Source of the DNA: Neoalteromonas arenosi
GTDB taxonomy: Bacteria > Pseudomonadota > Gammaproteobacteria > Enterobacterales > Alteromonadaceae
DNA length: 64,000 nt
Reading direction: 5' to 3'
Assembly (NCBI RefSeq): GCF_030362855.1
Contig: NZ_JAUCBP010000007.1
Coordinates: 992,675-1,056,674 of the forward strand
The stretch's first letter is position 1. Each line of letters starts with the position of its first letter. Of the stretch, positions 29,269-39,097 are shown one piece after another. The notes under the pieces are model-generated. The model saw only the letters and a list, made by a program, of their open reading frames with translations. It ran no database searches and had not been told where the DNA came from. The translations under genes and the position numbers were made by a program.

Positions 29269-31185
29269 CTAATTGATCGCCTTGTTCTTTACATCGTTGT
29301 TGATCAGTTCAATGAACGCATCAAGCGACATTTTGCCAAGGTCTTCGCCCCGTCGAGTCCGGACCGCAACTGCATTTTCTTGCATTTCGGCGTCGCCGAC
29401 TACCAGCATGTACGGAACACGCTGTAATGTGTGCTCGCGGATTTTAAAGCCAATCTTCTCATTTCTCAAGTCAGACTTTGCTCTAAACCCTGATTCTTGT
29501 AGTTTTTTTGCAACTTTTTGCGAATATTCACTCTGTTTATCGGTAATGTTGAGTAAAACTGCTTGCGTTGGCGCTAACCAAGTTGGGAAGAAACCGGCAA
29601 ACTCTTCGGTTAAAATCCCAATAAAGCGCTCGAGTGACCCCAAAATCGCACGGTGGATCATGACCGGCACTTTGCGCTCACCATCTTCAGCCACATAGGT
29701 CGAACCTAAACGTCCCGGCATTGAAAAGTCCAGTTGAACCGTACCGCATTGCCAGGCGCGATCAAGACAATCGTGCAGAGTAAACTCGATCTTCGGTCCG
29801 TAGAACGCACCCTCACCCGGCAAGTAATCAAACTCGATGTCATTTGCAGTCAATGCATCGGCGAGTGCTTTCTCAGTTTTATCCCATACCGCATCCTCGC
29901 CTACGCGTTTTTCCGGGCGCGTTGAAAGCTTAACTACGATTTTTTCAAATCCAAATGCCGCATAAGTGTCGTATACCATTTTGATACAACCGCTTACCTC
30001 TTCTTGAATTTGCTCTTCAGTACAGAAAATGTGTGCATCATCTTGGGTAAAACCGCGTACGCGCATCAAACCGTGTAGTGCACCTGAGGGTTCATTGCGG
30101 TGACAGCAGCCAAACTCAGCCATTCTAAGCGGTAAATCGCGATAGGATTTGAGCCCTTGATTGAAAATCTGCACGTGTCCAGGGCAGTTCATCGGTTTAA
30201 TCGCGTATTCGCGCTTTTCCGACTCAGTTGTGAACATGTTTTCGGCGTACTTGTCCCAGTGACCTGATTTTTCCCACAAAGTGCGGTCCATCATCAATGG
30301 ACCTTTAACTTCGCCGTAGCCATACTCGCGTAATTTTTCACGCACAAACTTTTCAAGTTCAGTGTAAATTGACCAGCCGTCATTGTGCCAAAACACCATA
30401 CCCGGCGCTTCTTCTTGCCAATGCCACAGGTCTAATGCTTTACCGATCTTACGGTGGTCGCGCTTTTCGGCTTCTTCTAAGCGTTGTAAATAAGCTTTAA
30501 GCTGCTTCTTATCACCCCAAGCCGTACCATAAATGCGCTGCAGCATTTTATTACTGCTATCACCACGCCAATAAGCACCTGCGACTTTCATCAATTTAAA
30601 GTGGTGACAAAAACGCATGTTGGGTACGTGTGGACCGCGACACATATCCACGTATTCTTCATGGTGGTAAAGCCCTGGCTGGTCTTCTTTGGCAATATTT
30701 TCATCCAAAATTTCAACCTTATAACTTTCGCCGCGAGCCTCAAAAACGTCACGTGCTTCTTGCCAAGTAACCTTTTTCTTCACTACATCGTAGTTGGTTT
30801 TAGCCAACTCCATCATGCGCTTTTCGATTTTGGCCAAGTCGTCATTTGATAATGGCTCAGGCAAATCGACGTCATAGTAAAAACCATTATCAATGGTTGG
30901 ACCAATCGCCATTTTAACGTCCGGATATAACTGCTTGATGGCATGACCAATCAAGTGAGCGCATGAGTGACGAATGATTTCCAAACCGTCTTCATCGCGA
31001 ACAGTGATTATGCTTAACTCTGCATCACTTTCGATCATGTCCGTGGCGTCGACGCGTTCACCATTGACACGACCAGCAATGGTAGCTTTGGCTAGACCAG
31101 GACCGATATCCATAGCGACGTCTAAAACAGAAACAGGGTTCGAAAATTCTCTTTGGCTTCCATCAGGAAGAGTAATTACAGGCAT
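29269..31185 (-). CDS. thrS: Threonine-tRNA ligase
   Basis: A 638-residue ThrRS (E. coli 642). The order is TGS domain ([17 protein letters not shown] onward), editing domain with the zinc/editing His-x3-His ([10 protein letters not shown]) and later YVDMCRGPH, a class II catalytic core with zinc-binding Cys/His residues (KPMNCPGH) and motif 3, and a C-terminal anticodon-binding domain. The start is the ATG at 31185, with AGGA seven bases before it. An upstream ATG at 31224 would add 13 residues with no match to the family. The leader contains a probable autoregulatory hairpin with a tRNA-Thr anticodon-like loop. Confidence 0.97.
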   Translation of the reverse strand: MPVITLPDGSQREFSNPVSVLDVAMDIGPGLAKATIAGRVNGERVDATDMIESDAELSIITVRDEDGLEIIRHSCAHLIGHAIKQLYPDVKMAIGPTIDNGFYYDVDLPEPLSNDDLAKIEKRMMELAKTNYDVVKKKVTWQEARDVFEARGESYKVEILDENIAKEDQPGLYHHEEYVDMCRGPHVPNMRFCHHFKLMKVAGAYWRGDSSNKMLQRIYGTAWGDKKQLKAYLQRLEEAEKRDHRKIGKALDLWHWQEEAPGMVFWHNDGWSIYTELEKFVREKLREYGYGEVKGPLMMDRTLWEKSGHWDKYAENMFTTESEKREYAIKPMNCPGHVQIFNQGLKSYRDLPLRMAEFGCCHRNEPSGALHGLMRVRGFTQDDAHIFCTEEQIQEEVSGCIKMVYDTYAAFGFEKIVVKLSTRPEKRVGEDAVWDKTEKALADALTANDIEFDYLPGEGAFYGPKIEFTLHDCLDRAWQCGTVQLDFSMPGRLGSTYVAEDGERKVPVMIHRAILGSLERFIGILTEEFAGFFPTWLAPTQAVLLNITDKQSEYSQKVAKKLQESGFRAKSDLRNEKIGFKIREHTLQRVPYMLVVGDAEMQENAVAVRTRRGEDLGKMSLDAFIELINNDVKNKAIN

Positions 31186-31253
31186 GTTGAGTCCTACACA
31201 GTGGTGACACCTACTATGTGCCACTTGTTAAAAAATTGATTAAGGCAATAAAA

Positions 31254-31274
31254 AACACCCTTACGATGGGTGTT
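31254..31274 (-). promoter_or_regulatory. thrS leader hairpin mimicking the tRNA-Thr anticodon arm
   Basis: On the minus strand AACACCC pairs with GGGTGTT (seven base pairs) around a seven-base loop ATCGTAA. Read as tRNA positions 32-38, this gives U33, C34-G35-U36 (a threonine anticodon), A37 and A38. E. coli ThrRS represses its own mRNA by binding leader stem-loops of this kind. The hairpin lies about 70-90 bases before the thrS ATG and just after the predicted transcription start. A T-run follows on the minus strand, so premature termination is the alternative or additional role. A second imperfect hairpin (31201-31224) covers the region before the ribosome binding site. Confidence 0.65.
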
Positions 31275-31283
31275 GAGCACGCG

Positions 31284-31311
31284 ATTATAACCTTATCCAA
31301 ACCAGATGCAA
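31284..31311 (-). promoter_or_regulatory. Sigma-70 promoter of thrS
   Basis: On the minus strand, TATAAT (31289-31284) is a perfect -10 box. TTGCAT (31311-31306) is 16 bases upstream as the -35 box. Transcription would start about 8-10 bases before the anticodon-like hairpin. Confidence 0.75.
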
Positions 31312-31458
31312 TGCAACGCCAAAATTCGATTGGAATAAAAAGCTCATACCTATTTTTACTCCGTTAAGATCTAAAAATTTAGTCTTTAGATCAAACTAGA
31401 ACAACGCAGCGACTAACATTGGCCATACTGTAGATTCAGGCATTGGTTGAGTGAAGCT

Positions 31459-32364
31459 ATGTGGCATTTCATCAGTGATCAAATTAGTCAGGAAATCGGT
31501 GAGGTTTTCATCTGTGAGAACGCGAAAAAGATCCACCAGCAACACAATCATACCGCTTATGTTGTGCGCAGTAGTCAAAAGCGATTTTTCGTCAAAGTTT
31601 GCACCCGCGAATCCCGTGTTGAAGACGTGATCACCCCGCTGCAAGCTGAAGCAGACGGACTAATGGCGCTCGAAAAGGTCGGCGCAATCAGCACACCAAA
31701 GGTCGTTTGTTTTGGTCAATGTCAGGAGAATCAAAAGCACTATGAATATTTGGTATTAAAGTTCATCGCTTTTAAATCGCCCTCTGAATTACTCTGGTCA
31801 CAAGCGGGACAACAACTCGCAGAATTGCACAAAAGGTCTCGTGACATTCAACTGCCAATTAACGCTGCGCATTATGGTTGGCATAATGATAACTATATCG
31901 GGCCGACCAGACAGAAAAACCACACTAGCACCAACTGGGTCGATTTCTTCGTACAAAACCGCTTGGTCGATTTAGCCGACCAGTTACCTCAGAAAGCCCA
32001 GCTTATGGGCCCTGATGTATGGCAAAAGATCACTACAATACTGCAAGGGCATGATCCCGAGCCCTGCCTATTACACGGAGATTTATGGATCGGCAACATT
32101 GGCTTTTGCCGACAACAACCGGTGATATTTGATCCAGCAGTTTGGGTTGGCGACCGTGAGTTTGATCTCGCTATGGCAGAGCTATTTGGCGGCTTTGCTA
32201 AAGTTTTTTTTAGCGCTTATGAAGCAACATGGCCTTTACCAGAGGGGTATGCGAAGCGACGTTTAGTTTATCAGCTAGCCCCTATTCTCAACCATGTTTT
32301 GATGTTCGACGGGGACTACATTCCGCAACTTAATCTGCTACTTGATCAAATCATGCAAGCGTAG
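31459..32364 (+). CDS. Fructosamine kinase family protein (YniA-like)
   Basis: A 301-residue kinase of the fructosamine-3-kinase family, related to aminoglycoside phosphotransferases. It shows the family motifs GWHNDNYIGPTRQKN (about 140-155), the catalytic loop LLHGDLWIGNIGF and the metal-site segment FDPAVWVGDREFDLAMAELFGGF. These enzymes phosphorylate sugars attached to protein amines so the adduct falls off. The start is set at the ATG at 31459 (MWHFIS), matching the N-terminus of YniA; a TTG at 31447 is possible. It is divergent from thrS. Confidence 0.9.
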   Translation: MWHFISDQISQEIGEVFICENAKKIHQQHNHTAYVVRSSQKRFFVKVCTRESRVEDVITPLQAEADGLMALEKVGAISTPKVVCFGQCQENQKHYEYLVLKFIAFKSPSELLWSQAGQQLAELHKRSRDIQLPINAAHYGWHNDNYIGPTRQKNHTSTNWVDFFVQNRLVDLADQLPQKAQLMGPDVWQKITTILQGHDPEPCLLHGDLWIGNIGFCRQQPVIFDPAVWVGDREFDLAMAELFGGFAKVFFSAYEATWPLPEGYAKRRLVYQLAPILNHVLMFDGDYIPQLNLLLDQIMQA

Positions 32365-32428
32365 TCACCGTTAAAAAAATATTTTGTCGCTAGCTGAACT
32401 GACTGCCGATTTGTCCCATACTAGCTCT

Positions 32429-33463
32429 ATGACTACTAAATTTTTGCAATGTCGACTGAATGTCGTCGCCCTACTCTTGGTATTACTGGCTTCTGGTTGT
32501 TCACGCCATCAAGAACTGCCCGATGCGCTTTATGAGTACCACCAACGTTTAGCTCGAGTATTGGATGTCGATGCTCTTGAAGTTTCGTTTGTTTACGATA
32601 AACGCTTTAATAACAGACAATCGATGTATCAAGAGCCTGATACAATCAGCATTAATGTCAGAGAATTTTTTAATCTACCTGACTGCTCCTTGAGCACAAT
32701 CATTGCAGAGCGCAACACAGCGCTGGGCAAAGCCCATTTACCTTCACAGCGATTTGTTTATGAAGTTGAATTACTGCAGGGCTTGCAAGCGTGTATCGAT
32801 GTTACACGCCAAGGAGAAGTTAAGGATAAACTCATTAGCCTGCACAGATTGAAAAGCAATCATCTGCCAATTAATTATTCAAATTTGCTAGCCACTAGCG
32901 ACGAGGTGTTTTTGAGTCTCACACAATCACCCGGGTTTATAAGTGGTGATGCCAGTGACGGTTTCCATGAAAGCATTTCTGCCTGGCAGTATCTGCGGGA
33001 TATTCGAGCAACAGAAAACTCAGAGATAGATTCAACTGAGTTGGAAAATCACTTAAAAACGCTAGAGCAAACTCGCTTATTAGCAAGACAATGGCGCTCG
33101 CAACAAATATTGATTCAATGGCTAACGGCGAGCAATGTGTGGTTATCATCTCTGCTCAATGATTGGCAATGCGATAGTCTGCAACAGCAGCAGAAAGCCA
33201 CTACGTTACGCAATGTCTTCTCACTTTTTTTCGCCGATAAAATTCAACCGATAGCAAGTCAACTTAACCACTATCACTACCAGCTTTTACCGATTATACA
33301 AAGCTTGATTGACGACCCTGTGATTACAGCAAGCTGGCGCGAGGCTGCCAGACAGCATCTAACGGCTGAACACGAAGAATATCGAGCTGCGATGATGGCG
33401 CATATAAAGATATGGCAAACGCTGTTTGCGCAATGCAATCTAGCGCCTGGCCGCACCGGTTAG
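32429..33463 (+). CDS. DUF3080 family lipoprotein
   Basis: A 344-residue predicted lipoprotein. From the ATG at 32429 a short signal peptide ends in the lipobox LASGC (Cys24). The region after it has the DUF3080 pattern: YHQRLARVLDVD, then CSLSTIIAERNTALGK with the conserved E-R-N, and a helical remainder. The function of the family is unknown. It is 64 bases after the fructosamine kinase gene and may share its transcript. An ATG/TTG at 32384 in the same frame would precede the signal peptide with 15 extra residues and is less likely. Confidence 0.75.
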   Translation: MTTKFLQCRLNVVALLLVLLASGCSRHQELPDALYEYHQRLARVLDVDALEVSFVYDKRFNNRQSMYQEPDTISINVREFFNLPDCSLSTIIAERNTALGKAHLPSQRFVYEVELLQGLQACIDVTRQGEVKDKLISLHRLKSNHLPINYSNLLATSDEVFLSLTQSPGFISGDASDGFHESISAWQYLRDIRATENSEIDSTELENHLKTLEQTRLLARQWRSQQILIQWLTASNVWLSSLLNDWQCDSLQQQQKATTLRNVFSLFFADKIQPIASQLNHYHYQLLPIIQSLIDDPVITASWREAARQHLTAEHEEYRAAMMAHIKIWQTLFAQCNLAPGRTG

Positions 33464-33479
33464 ATAAACACCTATTGTC

Positions 33480-33662
33480 TTACGCTGACTTACGCTGGTC
33501 CCGATTGAAATTGCTATCAGCTGAAGCTTGCTCTGCTTGTAGCTTGTCAAGCTTCTTAAGCTTCATAATGCGCGCACCAAAAATGCGCTCAACGTTTTTA
33601 CGACCGAGATAGGCGATAGGAGAATACGGATACTTCCGTTTAAAAAATTTTGCTAATTTCAC
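33480..33662 (-). CDS. Small basic hypothetical protein
   Basis: From a GTG at 33662 with GAGGG five bases before it, the frame gives 60 residues: KLAKFFKRKYPYSPIAYLG, then a basic helix (ARIMKLKKLDKLQAEQASA) and a polar tail. There is no signal peptide or known domain. Support comes from the good ribosome binding site and a plausible extended -10 (TGCTATACT on the minus strand, 33868-33860). It converges with the DUF3080 gene. Confidence 0.5.
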   Translation of the reverse strand: MKLAKFFKRKYPYSPIAYLGRKNVERIFGARIMKLKKLDKLQAEQASADSNFNRDQRKSA

Positions 33663-33946
33663 AGTAACCCTCAAATTTTAACTTGTTGATTTCAGGTTGC
33701 TACGAAAGCCTTCAAGATATCCTTGACGTTCAAAATACTGCGCTTTGTTCTTGTTGTTTTGTATTTCGATTAATTATGCAATTCGGACCGATTATTTTTA
33801 TGTGTCCATGCATCAAAACTACGACAAAAAAACACCTCACTTTCGTTAAACCCTTAAAAAGTATAGCACGAATAACACTTGACTGCTTCGGTTTCTCTAT
33901 ATACTTCCAGCGAGCGTCGTATTTTAATTTTGCATTTTGCTCTTAG

Positions 33947-34972
33947 TTACAAAATATCCGTAAGCGCGATACCAACACCAAAGCGCGTTTGGTTGTAATT
34001 GTAATCAATCAAGCTTTCACCATAACCAGAGAATGCCGTGGCATAACCGCGTAAACGACCGAACAATGGGAACGTAAAACCTATCTCGGCAGAGCCATTA
34101 TCGGTCGCAAAGTTGCGTCGCCCAAGAAAGGTAAACTCTAGCTCATCCCATTTATAGGCTAACCCTAATTCGAAATGCCCCATAAAATCTTCAATATTCG
34201 GGTTGTCATCACCGCTGGGATCAAACTCAAACTCCTTGGGATCTTCGCTTAAGCGCACCCAAGGACGAAAACTCAGAGCAAAGTCATCTTTTTCATATAG
34301 GAACTGCGCGTACACTCGGTTCCAACTACGCGATAAAACTTGACTGCGTCCATTGGACTGGTGCTCGATCCCCAAAATCATTGCCGTATTACCATCAAAT
34401 GGTTGCCAACCTAGGGGGGTAAAATAGAAGAGTTCAGGCTGATAATTCGTTTCGCGAAACGGTTTTGAGATATTGTCCGCGTAAATTTGCCACCACGCTT
34501 GTAGCGTAAACCCGAGAAACAGTCCGTCCCCCTCTACAAACAAGCTGTTTTCAAATAAAGGGACTTTCAAGCTAATCTGAAACTTGGCCTCGAGATCTTC
34601 CAGATTTTCAAAAAAACCATCATTAAATTCATAGGCATCGCGATTTATAGCGTTGGTAGTATACGCTGGAAGGATATAGTTCATTTTATGTGGGGTGATC
34701 ACATAAGGATTGAAAGCGGTTACTCGCTCACGAGACAAACGTGTACTCAGTGCACCTCTATTTTCACCTGTACTGCTTATTCCGTCTACTTCAATTACGT
34801 TCTCTGAAGCTTGTTGCTGCAAACAATGAGCCTTGACTTGCGCGATCGTCCGCGTTTGATCAGCGGCATTCATTTCGCGTAAAAAACACGACTCCAATTC
34901 GGTTTGTGTCGCCGCATGCAGCGATTGACATGCGCCTAGGGCCAACACTATACCCATCTTACTGTATCTCAT
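33947..34972 (-). CDS. pldA: Outer-membrane phospholipase A
   Basis: A 341-residue OMPLA, a 12-strand outer-membrane barrel that hydrolyses phospholipids in the outer leaflet when it dimerises. The signal peptide ends near residue 20 (CQSLHA). The catalytic residues are all present: His204 and Ser206 in EHQSNGRS and Asn218 in RSWNRVY, with the same spacing as E. coli His142, Ser144 and Asn156. It has an extra N-terminal domain of about 60 residues (about 25-85) before the barrel. The gene is divergent from the RyR-domain operon with a 246-base gap; no operon partner. Confidence 0.92.
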   Translation of the reverse strand: MRYSKMGIVLALGACQSLHAATQTELESCFLREMNAADQTRTIAQVKAHCLQQQASENVIEVDGISSTGENRGALSTRLSRERVTAFNPYVITPHKMNYILPAYTTNAINRDAYEFNDGFFENLEDLEAKFQISLKVPLFENSLFVEGDGLFLGFTLQAWWQIYADNISKPFRETNYQPELFYFTPLGWQPFDGNTAMILGIEHQSNGRSQVLSRSWNRVYAQFLYEKDDFALSFRPWVRLSEDPKEFEFDPSGDDNPNIEDFMGHFELGLAYKWDELEFTFLGRRNFATDNGSAEIGFTFPLFGRLRGYATAFSGYGESLIDYNYNQTRFGVGIALTDIL

Positions 34973-35152
34973 CAGAGATCCTTTGCTTTAGTTATCAATG
35001 ACCCATAGATATCAAACAATGAGCGTCCTTACTTCATACGTAACCGCGTTAATTAAAACAGAGTAATCTTAATGCGATTCTACCCCAAATCAATTAATGA
35101 TCGCCAAACTTATGGATTGAAACGCGTTATTGAGTGCACACTATTGTGTTGT

Positions 35153-35181
35153 TTGTCTTATTTGTATCCCCTAGTTATACT
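35153..35181 (+). promoter_or_regulatory. Sigma-70 promoter of the RyR-SLOG-hydrolase operon
   Basis: TTGTCT (35153-35158), a 17-base spacer and TATACT (35176-35181). The transcript would start near 35188, about 30 bases before the TTG start codon at 35219, which has AGGGA (35208-35212) six bases before it. Confidence 0.7.
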
Positions 35182-35218
35182 CAAATGCGGATAAATTCTA
35201 TAAAAACAGGGAATTGCC

Positions 35219-36925
35219 TTGAGTAGCACGCCAGATGAAAACAATCGGATTTTTCACCCCGTGGAGCGTTTGCTCGTGGGGGGCTTGGGCGTTATTGCGC
35301 TTGTTTTGGGTATCTTGGGTTTTCAGGAACTATTTACTTCACTTGACCAAAAGGCTTCATTGTCTGACCTAGTGTATGCAACGTCGCGTCTATACTTACT
35401 GGATTTTCCAGATCATTTAAAACCACCACTGTATTTAGATATCGCTCGTTGGCTAGCGCCTGCAACACTAAGTTATACGCTATTTCGCACCATTGCCGCG
35501 GTTGCTCGGGGTTACTGGCATCGCGTTAAGATCCGCTATTTCTCTGAGCATGCTGTTGTTGTGGGCTTGAGTGAGAGTATCGTACCAACCATTCGTTCAC
35601 TCAATCGAATGGGCATTCAAACCGTCGTTATTGAGCCAAATAAAGACAACCCATTGTTAGGTGCAATCAATCAACGACGCACCACTGTGTTGTATGCAAA
35701 TCCACATGAACCGCAGTTGATGCGCACAGTTAACTTAGTGGCTGCCCAATATCTTATTGCCGGTGCCAGCGATGACACGGCAAATATTGAAAGCCTCTAT
35801 GCCGCGTATAAATATTTGAAGGAAAATGCGCCGGACAAACCGCTCAAGTCAGTCTGTTGTATCGACCAAAACTCGCTGATGGATGCTCTTTATAGCCTGC
35901 CATTATTCGCGATAAACCATCCACAAATGAGTACTCGTATCGTTAGCCATCACCGGATGACAGCGCGTTTACTGGTAAATAACTTTGGACCGGAGTCATA
36001 CATTCATCCTTTAAGTGAACAGCAATCGTTAACCGTTACGTTAGTCGGTGATGATCCGATCGTTGCTGAGCTAGTGATCCGCTTTGCAGAGATTGGAGTG
36101 TATGGAACGAGAGGGAAACTGACGCTCCAGTTAGTAGGCCGTCGTGCCAATACTTTTAAGTCTGAATTGCAAACTATGTACCCCGCACTGAGCGAGCTAG
36201 TTGAGCTTGATGCCCACGAAGTATTTACCCTTGATAGACAGAGTTTAACGCACACTGCGCTCCAGTTAACTCATGACATAATGTACGTTTGTACTACCGA
36301 AACAAACGAAACCTTGTTGTCTTTACAAAGCCTCGTGGATTTGGCGCTACCCTGCCCAATTATTGCAATTGAAAGTGGTCATCAGTTTGGTTTCAACCAA
36401 TACGAAAACGAATTTTTAGCCTACGACAATATTCATTTTGCTAGTGTTGGTGAAGATGTATCGGGTCTGGATAATATGTTTGGCGATAAACACGACAAAA
36501 TCGCCATGACAATTCACAATAACTACGTCGCGAAACAAAATGCGCTAGGCGAAACAGAGGCAACCAATTCTTCTTTGGTAGACTGGACGCGTCTGCCAGA
36601 AGTTTTAAAGAATGCTAACCGCAATCAAGCTGACCACATTGGGATTAAATGTCGCATCCTGACCGGTGAATCACTGCCAGAGCCGGAAAAGGTCACGCAA
36701 GCGCTAAATAGCGAGATTATATTGCGGTTGGCCAAAATGGAACATCAGCGCTGGATAGCCGATAAAAAAATGGCTGGGTGGCAATACACGGATGGTGAAA
36801 AAGATCCCATTCGGCGGTTATCACCAAGTCTAATTGAATGGGATGATCTGTCTGAATCAGAGAAACAGAAAGATATAGACACCGTCGAACAACTCCCCGA
36901 ATTATTGGCACTTATTCGCGAATAA
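35219..36925 (+). CDS. RyR-domain membrane protein with TrkA-N-like regions
   Basis: A 568-residue protein. Two membrane helices (about 18-40 and 75-97) flank a segment that could re-enter the membrane, followed by two Rossmann-like TrkA-N/RCK regions (about 110-215 and 260-380) and a C-terminal RyR domain (about 507-563: MEHQRWIADKKMAGWQYTDG, then SPSLIEWDDL). The plan resembles ligand-gated two-TM channels with cytosolic RCK domains. There is no potassium filter (GYG-type) between the helices, and the first nucleotide loop is degenerate (GLSESI). Bacterial RyR domains occur with SLOG and TIR genes in predicted nucleotide-signalling conflict systems. It starts an operon, 18 bases before the SLOG gene. 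Ligand and ion are unknown. Confidence 0.75.
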   Translation: MSSTPDENNRIFHPVERLLVGGLGVIALVLGILGFQELFTSLDQKASLSDLVYATSRLYLLDFPDHLKPPLYLDIARWLAPATLSYTLFRTIAAVARGYWHRVKIRYFSEHAVVVGLSESIVPTIRSLNRMGIQTVVIEPNKDNPLLGAINQRRTTVLYANPHEPQLMRTVNLVAAQYLIAGASDDTANIESLYAAYKYLKENAPDKPLKSVCCIDQNSLMDALYSLPLFAINHPQMSTRIVSHHRMTARLLVNNFGPESYIHPLSEQQSLTVTLVGDDPIVAELVIRFAEIGVYGTRGKLTLQLVGRRANTFKSELQTMYPALSELVELDAHEVFTLDRQSLTHTALQLTHDIMYVCTTETNETLLSLQSLVDLALPCPIIAIESGHQFGFNQYENEFLAYDNIHFASVGEDVSGLDNMFGDKHDKIAMTIHNNYVAKQNALGETEATNSSLVDWTRLPEVLKNANRNQADHIGIKCRILTGESLPEPEKVTQALNSEIILRLAKMEHQRWIADKKMAGWQYTDGEKDPIRRLSPSLIEWDDLSESEKQKDIDTVEQLPELLALIRE

Positions 36926-36943
36926 AATAGAGGTCAACCAACT

Positions 36944-39079
36944 ATGGCAGCTCCTTTGGACAAAGAAACCGCTAGCATCTACCAACAAGCAGTTGCCGAC
37001 CCAAGAACCCCCTTGTGCTTGCGCATTGGCATTGCCGGTTCACGTAAACTTTCAAGTCAAGGTCAAAGCCAAGCCGAAGAAACGCTAACCCAAATTTTAA
37101 GCTCAATAACAGACGTCCTACAGGACTTTACAGGTAACCACCAAACAGCCAAACGTTTGTATCAGACTGAAGCCGGCGCCTTACCTATTTTACGCCTGAC
37201 AAGCTCACTGGCTATTGGTGCAGATCGCCTGATTACCCACCCACCAATGTTAGCCGCCATTGAAGAAAAAGCGCTAGTTGAAATGGCCGCGGTTCTGCCC
37301 TTTATTCCTGAAGATTGTAAACTGGGTTATCGCGATGATTCTCGCGATGAAGCAACTAACGAGGCCGAATGGTCCGAGTTTGAAACCATATTACAACGCA
37401 TAAATAATCAAGCAGTCGCACGTGTGCTGGCCATAGACGGTGACGTAAAAACGCCAGAATCACGAGATCGCGCCTATTATCGCTGCTCTGAGTATCTCGC
37501 AGAAAACATTGACCTATTAATTATCGTTACCGAGGGTGCACCTAAGCCCCAAGCAGTAACTCACTTAGCGGGTTCAGCAGCTACGATCAAACAAGCCAGA
37601 GACCTTGGTAGACCTGTTATACACATTATTGTAGATCCACACGAAGATGTCGAGTTAGTCATCTATCCGCCGCGAAATATTGTTGGTCAACCTAAGCACA
37701 CCGAGTGGTCAGAATCCATCGCTGTAGAGTTGATGGAACAACTCGTGTTGTTTAAAGGCGTTATTCAGCAATCAAGCTCATACACAGCAAATCTGCACGA
37801 TACATCCGAAGAGCGCAGGCATAATTTAATCCTAAATGAATTTGAGCACCACATTACAGATCGCAAGTTTCTGAGCACGGACGAAAGCAGAGATACAGAC
37901 TTTAACTACTCAGGCCCCATCTACACACCCGTGTCATGGTCAGAAAAGTTACGTGGGTTTAAAGCTTTTGACTGGTTTAAAAAGCTAGCCTCTAGAAAAA
38001 ATGTACACGTTCATACCACGAGTCAGGCTGTAGAGCGAGCTCGAACGGTATTCAATCACAAGCAATCACCTTCAGCGACGCGATTGACTCATCAAATCTA
38101 TGCTTACTTTCTGCGCGCTGACGCATTGGCGATTAGATATGCGGCAATTCACCGCAGTACTTACCTTTTAATCTATTTATTTGCCGCAGCAGCATTGATT
38201 ACAGCAGCGATAGCAATAACCTTTCAAGATTATGACGGTTTGGTTGCAGCTCTCATTGGTGCAGAAGCAACCTTCTTAATATTGATTTACTGGCTGTACA
38301 AACAGGATCATCACAACCATAGGCGATGGCTACAAAACCGCTGTTTAGCAGAGGCGATAAGGCCCAATATTTATTTAAACCCCCTAGGACGCTGCTTTTC
38401 ATTCATGCAGGCACGTAGCTCAGGTGAGTTTTTGTATCGAGAAGTGTTAGGCCATCAAGAAAGTGGCGCTCAATGGGTGTGTATACAAGCAGAACTAATC
38501 AATCGCTACGTTGGGTTTGAGCGTTGTATTTATTCACAATCCACACTGCATCAGTCGTACTCATTTATCACCGACCGCTGGCTCACAGGTCAAATTCAAT
38601 ACCATCAGAGTAATGCATCAGTGATGCAGAGTATTGGTGAGCGCTTGTCAAAAGCCACCCACGCATTGTTTTTCTTGACCGCTTCAGCCCTTCTACTGAA
38701 AGCAGGTTTGTACATTGCAGAGCATTATTTTGACTTACCGGTCAAAGATACGCCTGTAAGCTACTATCTATACAAGTTTTCGTCACTATTTACTGCCGCG
38801 TTTCCAATTTTGGGTACGGCGATATTCGCCATTCGCAATCACTCAGAGCTTGATATATCAGAGCAGCGATCACGTACGATGCTCGCGGTTTTAAATAGTG
38901 TGTTGCATAACTTTAACGTCAACGCAGCGAGCGTTTTTCAACAGCCCAATGATGACAAGCTGAACAAAACCACCAGTGTCGTATTTGATCCCGATATTCA
39001 ACGGCTCAGTGAAGTCAGTATCGATGAAGTGTCTGATTGGCTTGAAATATATGAAGTTAAAGAGTCAGAACCTGGATAA
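36944..39079 (+). CDS. SLOG-domain sensor with four-TM SLATT-like module
   Basis: A 711-residue membrane protein. Residues about 25-230 look like a SLOG (LOG/DprA-related) nucleotide-binding Rossmann domain: RIGIAGSRKL (27-36), TSSLAIGADRL (86-96), DLLIIVTEGAP (190-200) and AATIKQARDLGRPVIHII (212-229). Residues about 400-711 have four membrane helices (407-427, 433-452, 574-592, 612-630), the motif W-L-Q-x-R-x-L-A-E-x-x-R (462-473) and a terminal EVSDW (695-699). These last features match the next protein. SLOG domains are proposed to sense or process nucleotide ligands and SLATT modules to act as membrane effectors. Both domain calls are from motifs, not from a search. Confidence 0.7.
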   Translation: MAAPLDKETASIYQQAVADPRTPLCLRIGIAGSRKLSSQGQSQAEETLTQILSSITDVLQDFTGNHQTAKRLYQTEAGALPILRLTSSLAIGADRLITHPPMLAAIEEKALVEMAAVLPFIPEDCKLGYRDDSRDEATNEAEWSEFETILQRINNQAVARVLAIDGDVKTPESRDRAYYRCSEYLAENIDLLIIVTEGAPKPQAVTHLAGSAATIKQARDLGRPVIHIIVDPHEDVELVIYPPRNIVGQPKHTEWSESIAVELMEQLVLFKGVIQQSSSYTANLHDTSEERRHNLILNEFEHHITDRKFLSTDESRDTDFNYSGPIYTPVSWSEKLRGFKAFDWFKKLASRKNVHVHTTSQAVERARTVFNHKQSPSATRLTHQIYAYFLRADALAIRYAAIHRSTYLLIYLFAAAALITAAIAITFQDYDGLVAALIGAEATFLILIYWLYKQDHHNHRRWLQNRCLAEAIRPNIYLNPLGRCFSFMQARSSGEFLYREVLGHQESGAQWVCIQAELINRYVGFERCIYSQSTLHQSYSFITDRWLTGQIQYHQSNASVMQSIGERLSKATHALFFLTASALLLKAGLYIAEHYFDLPVKDTPVSYYLYKFSSLFTAAFPILGTAIFAIRNHSELDISEQRSRTMLAVLNSVLHNFNVNAASVFQQPNDDKLNKTTSVVFDPDIQRLSEVSIDEVSDWLEIYEVKESEPG

Positions 39080-39097
39080 AGGTAGAAAGGAAATAGT

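Noticed and set aside
31254-31274. Simple intrinsic terminator
   Set aside because: Not kept as the main call because no minus-strand gene ends before it and its loop matches a Thr anticodon loop; termination may still be a second role.
33683-33946. Plus-strand open frame of 87 codons before pldA
   Set aside because: Cys- and Phe-rich random-looking translation in an A/T-rich gap, no good start signal, ends against the pldA stop.
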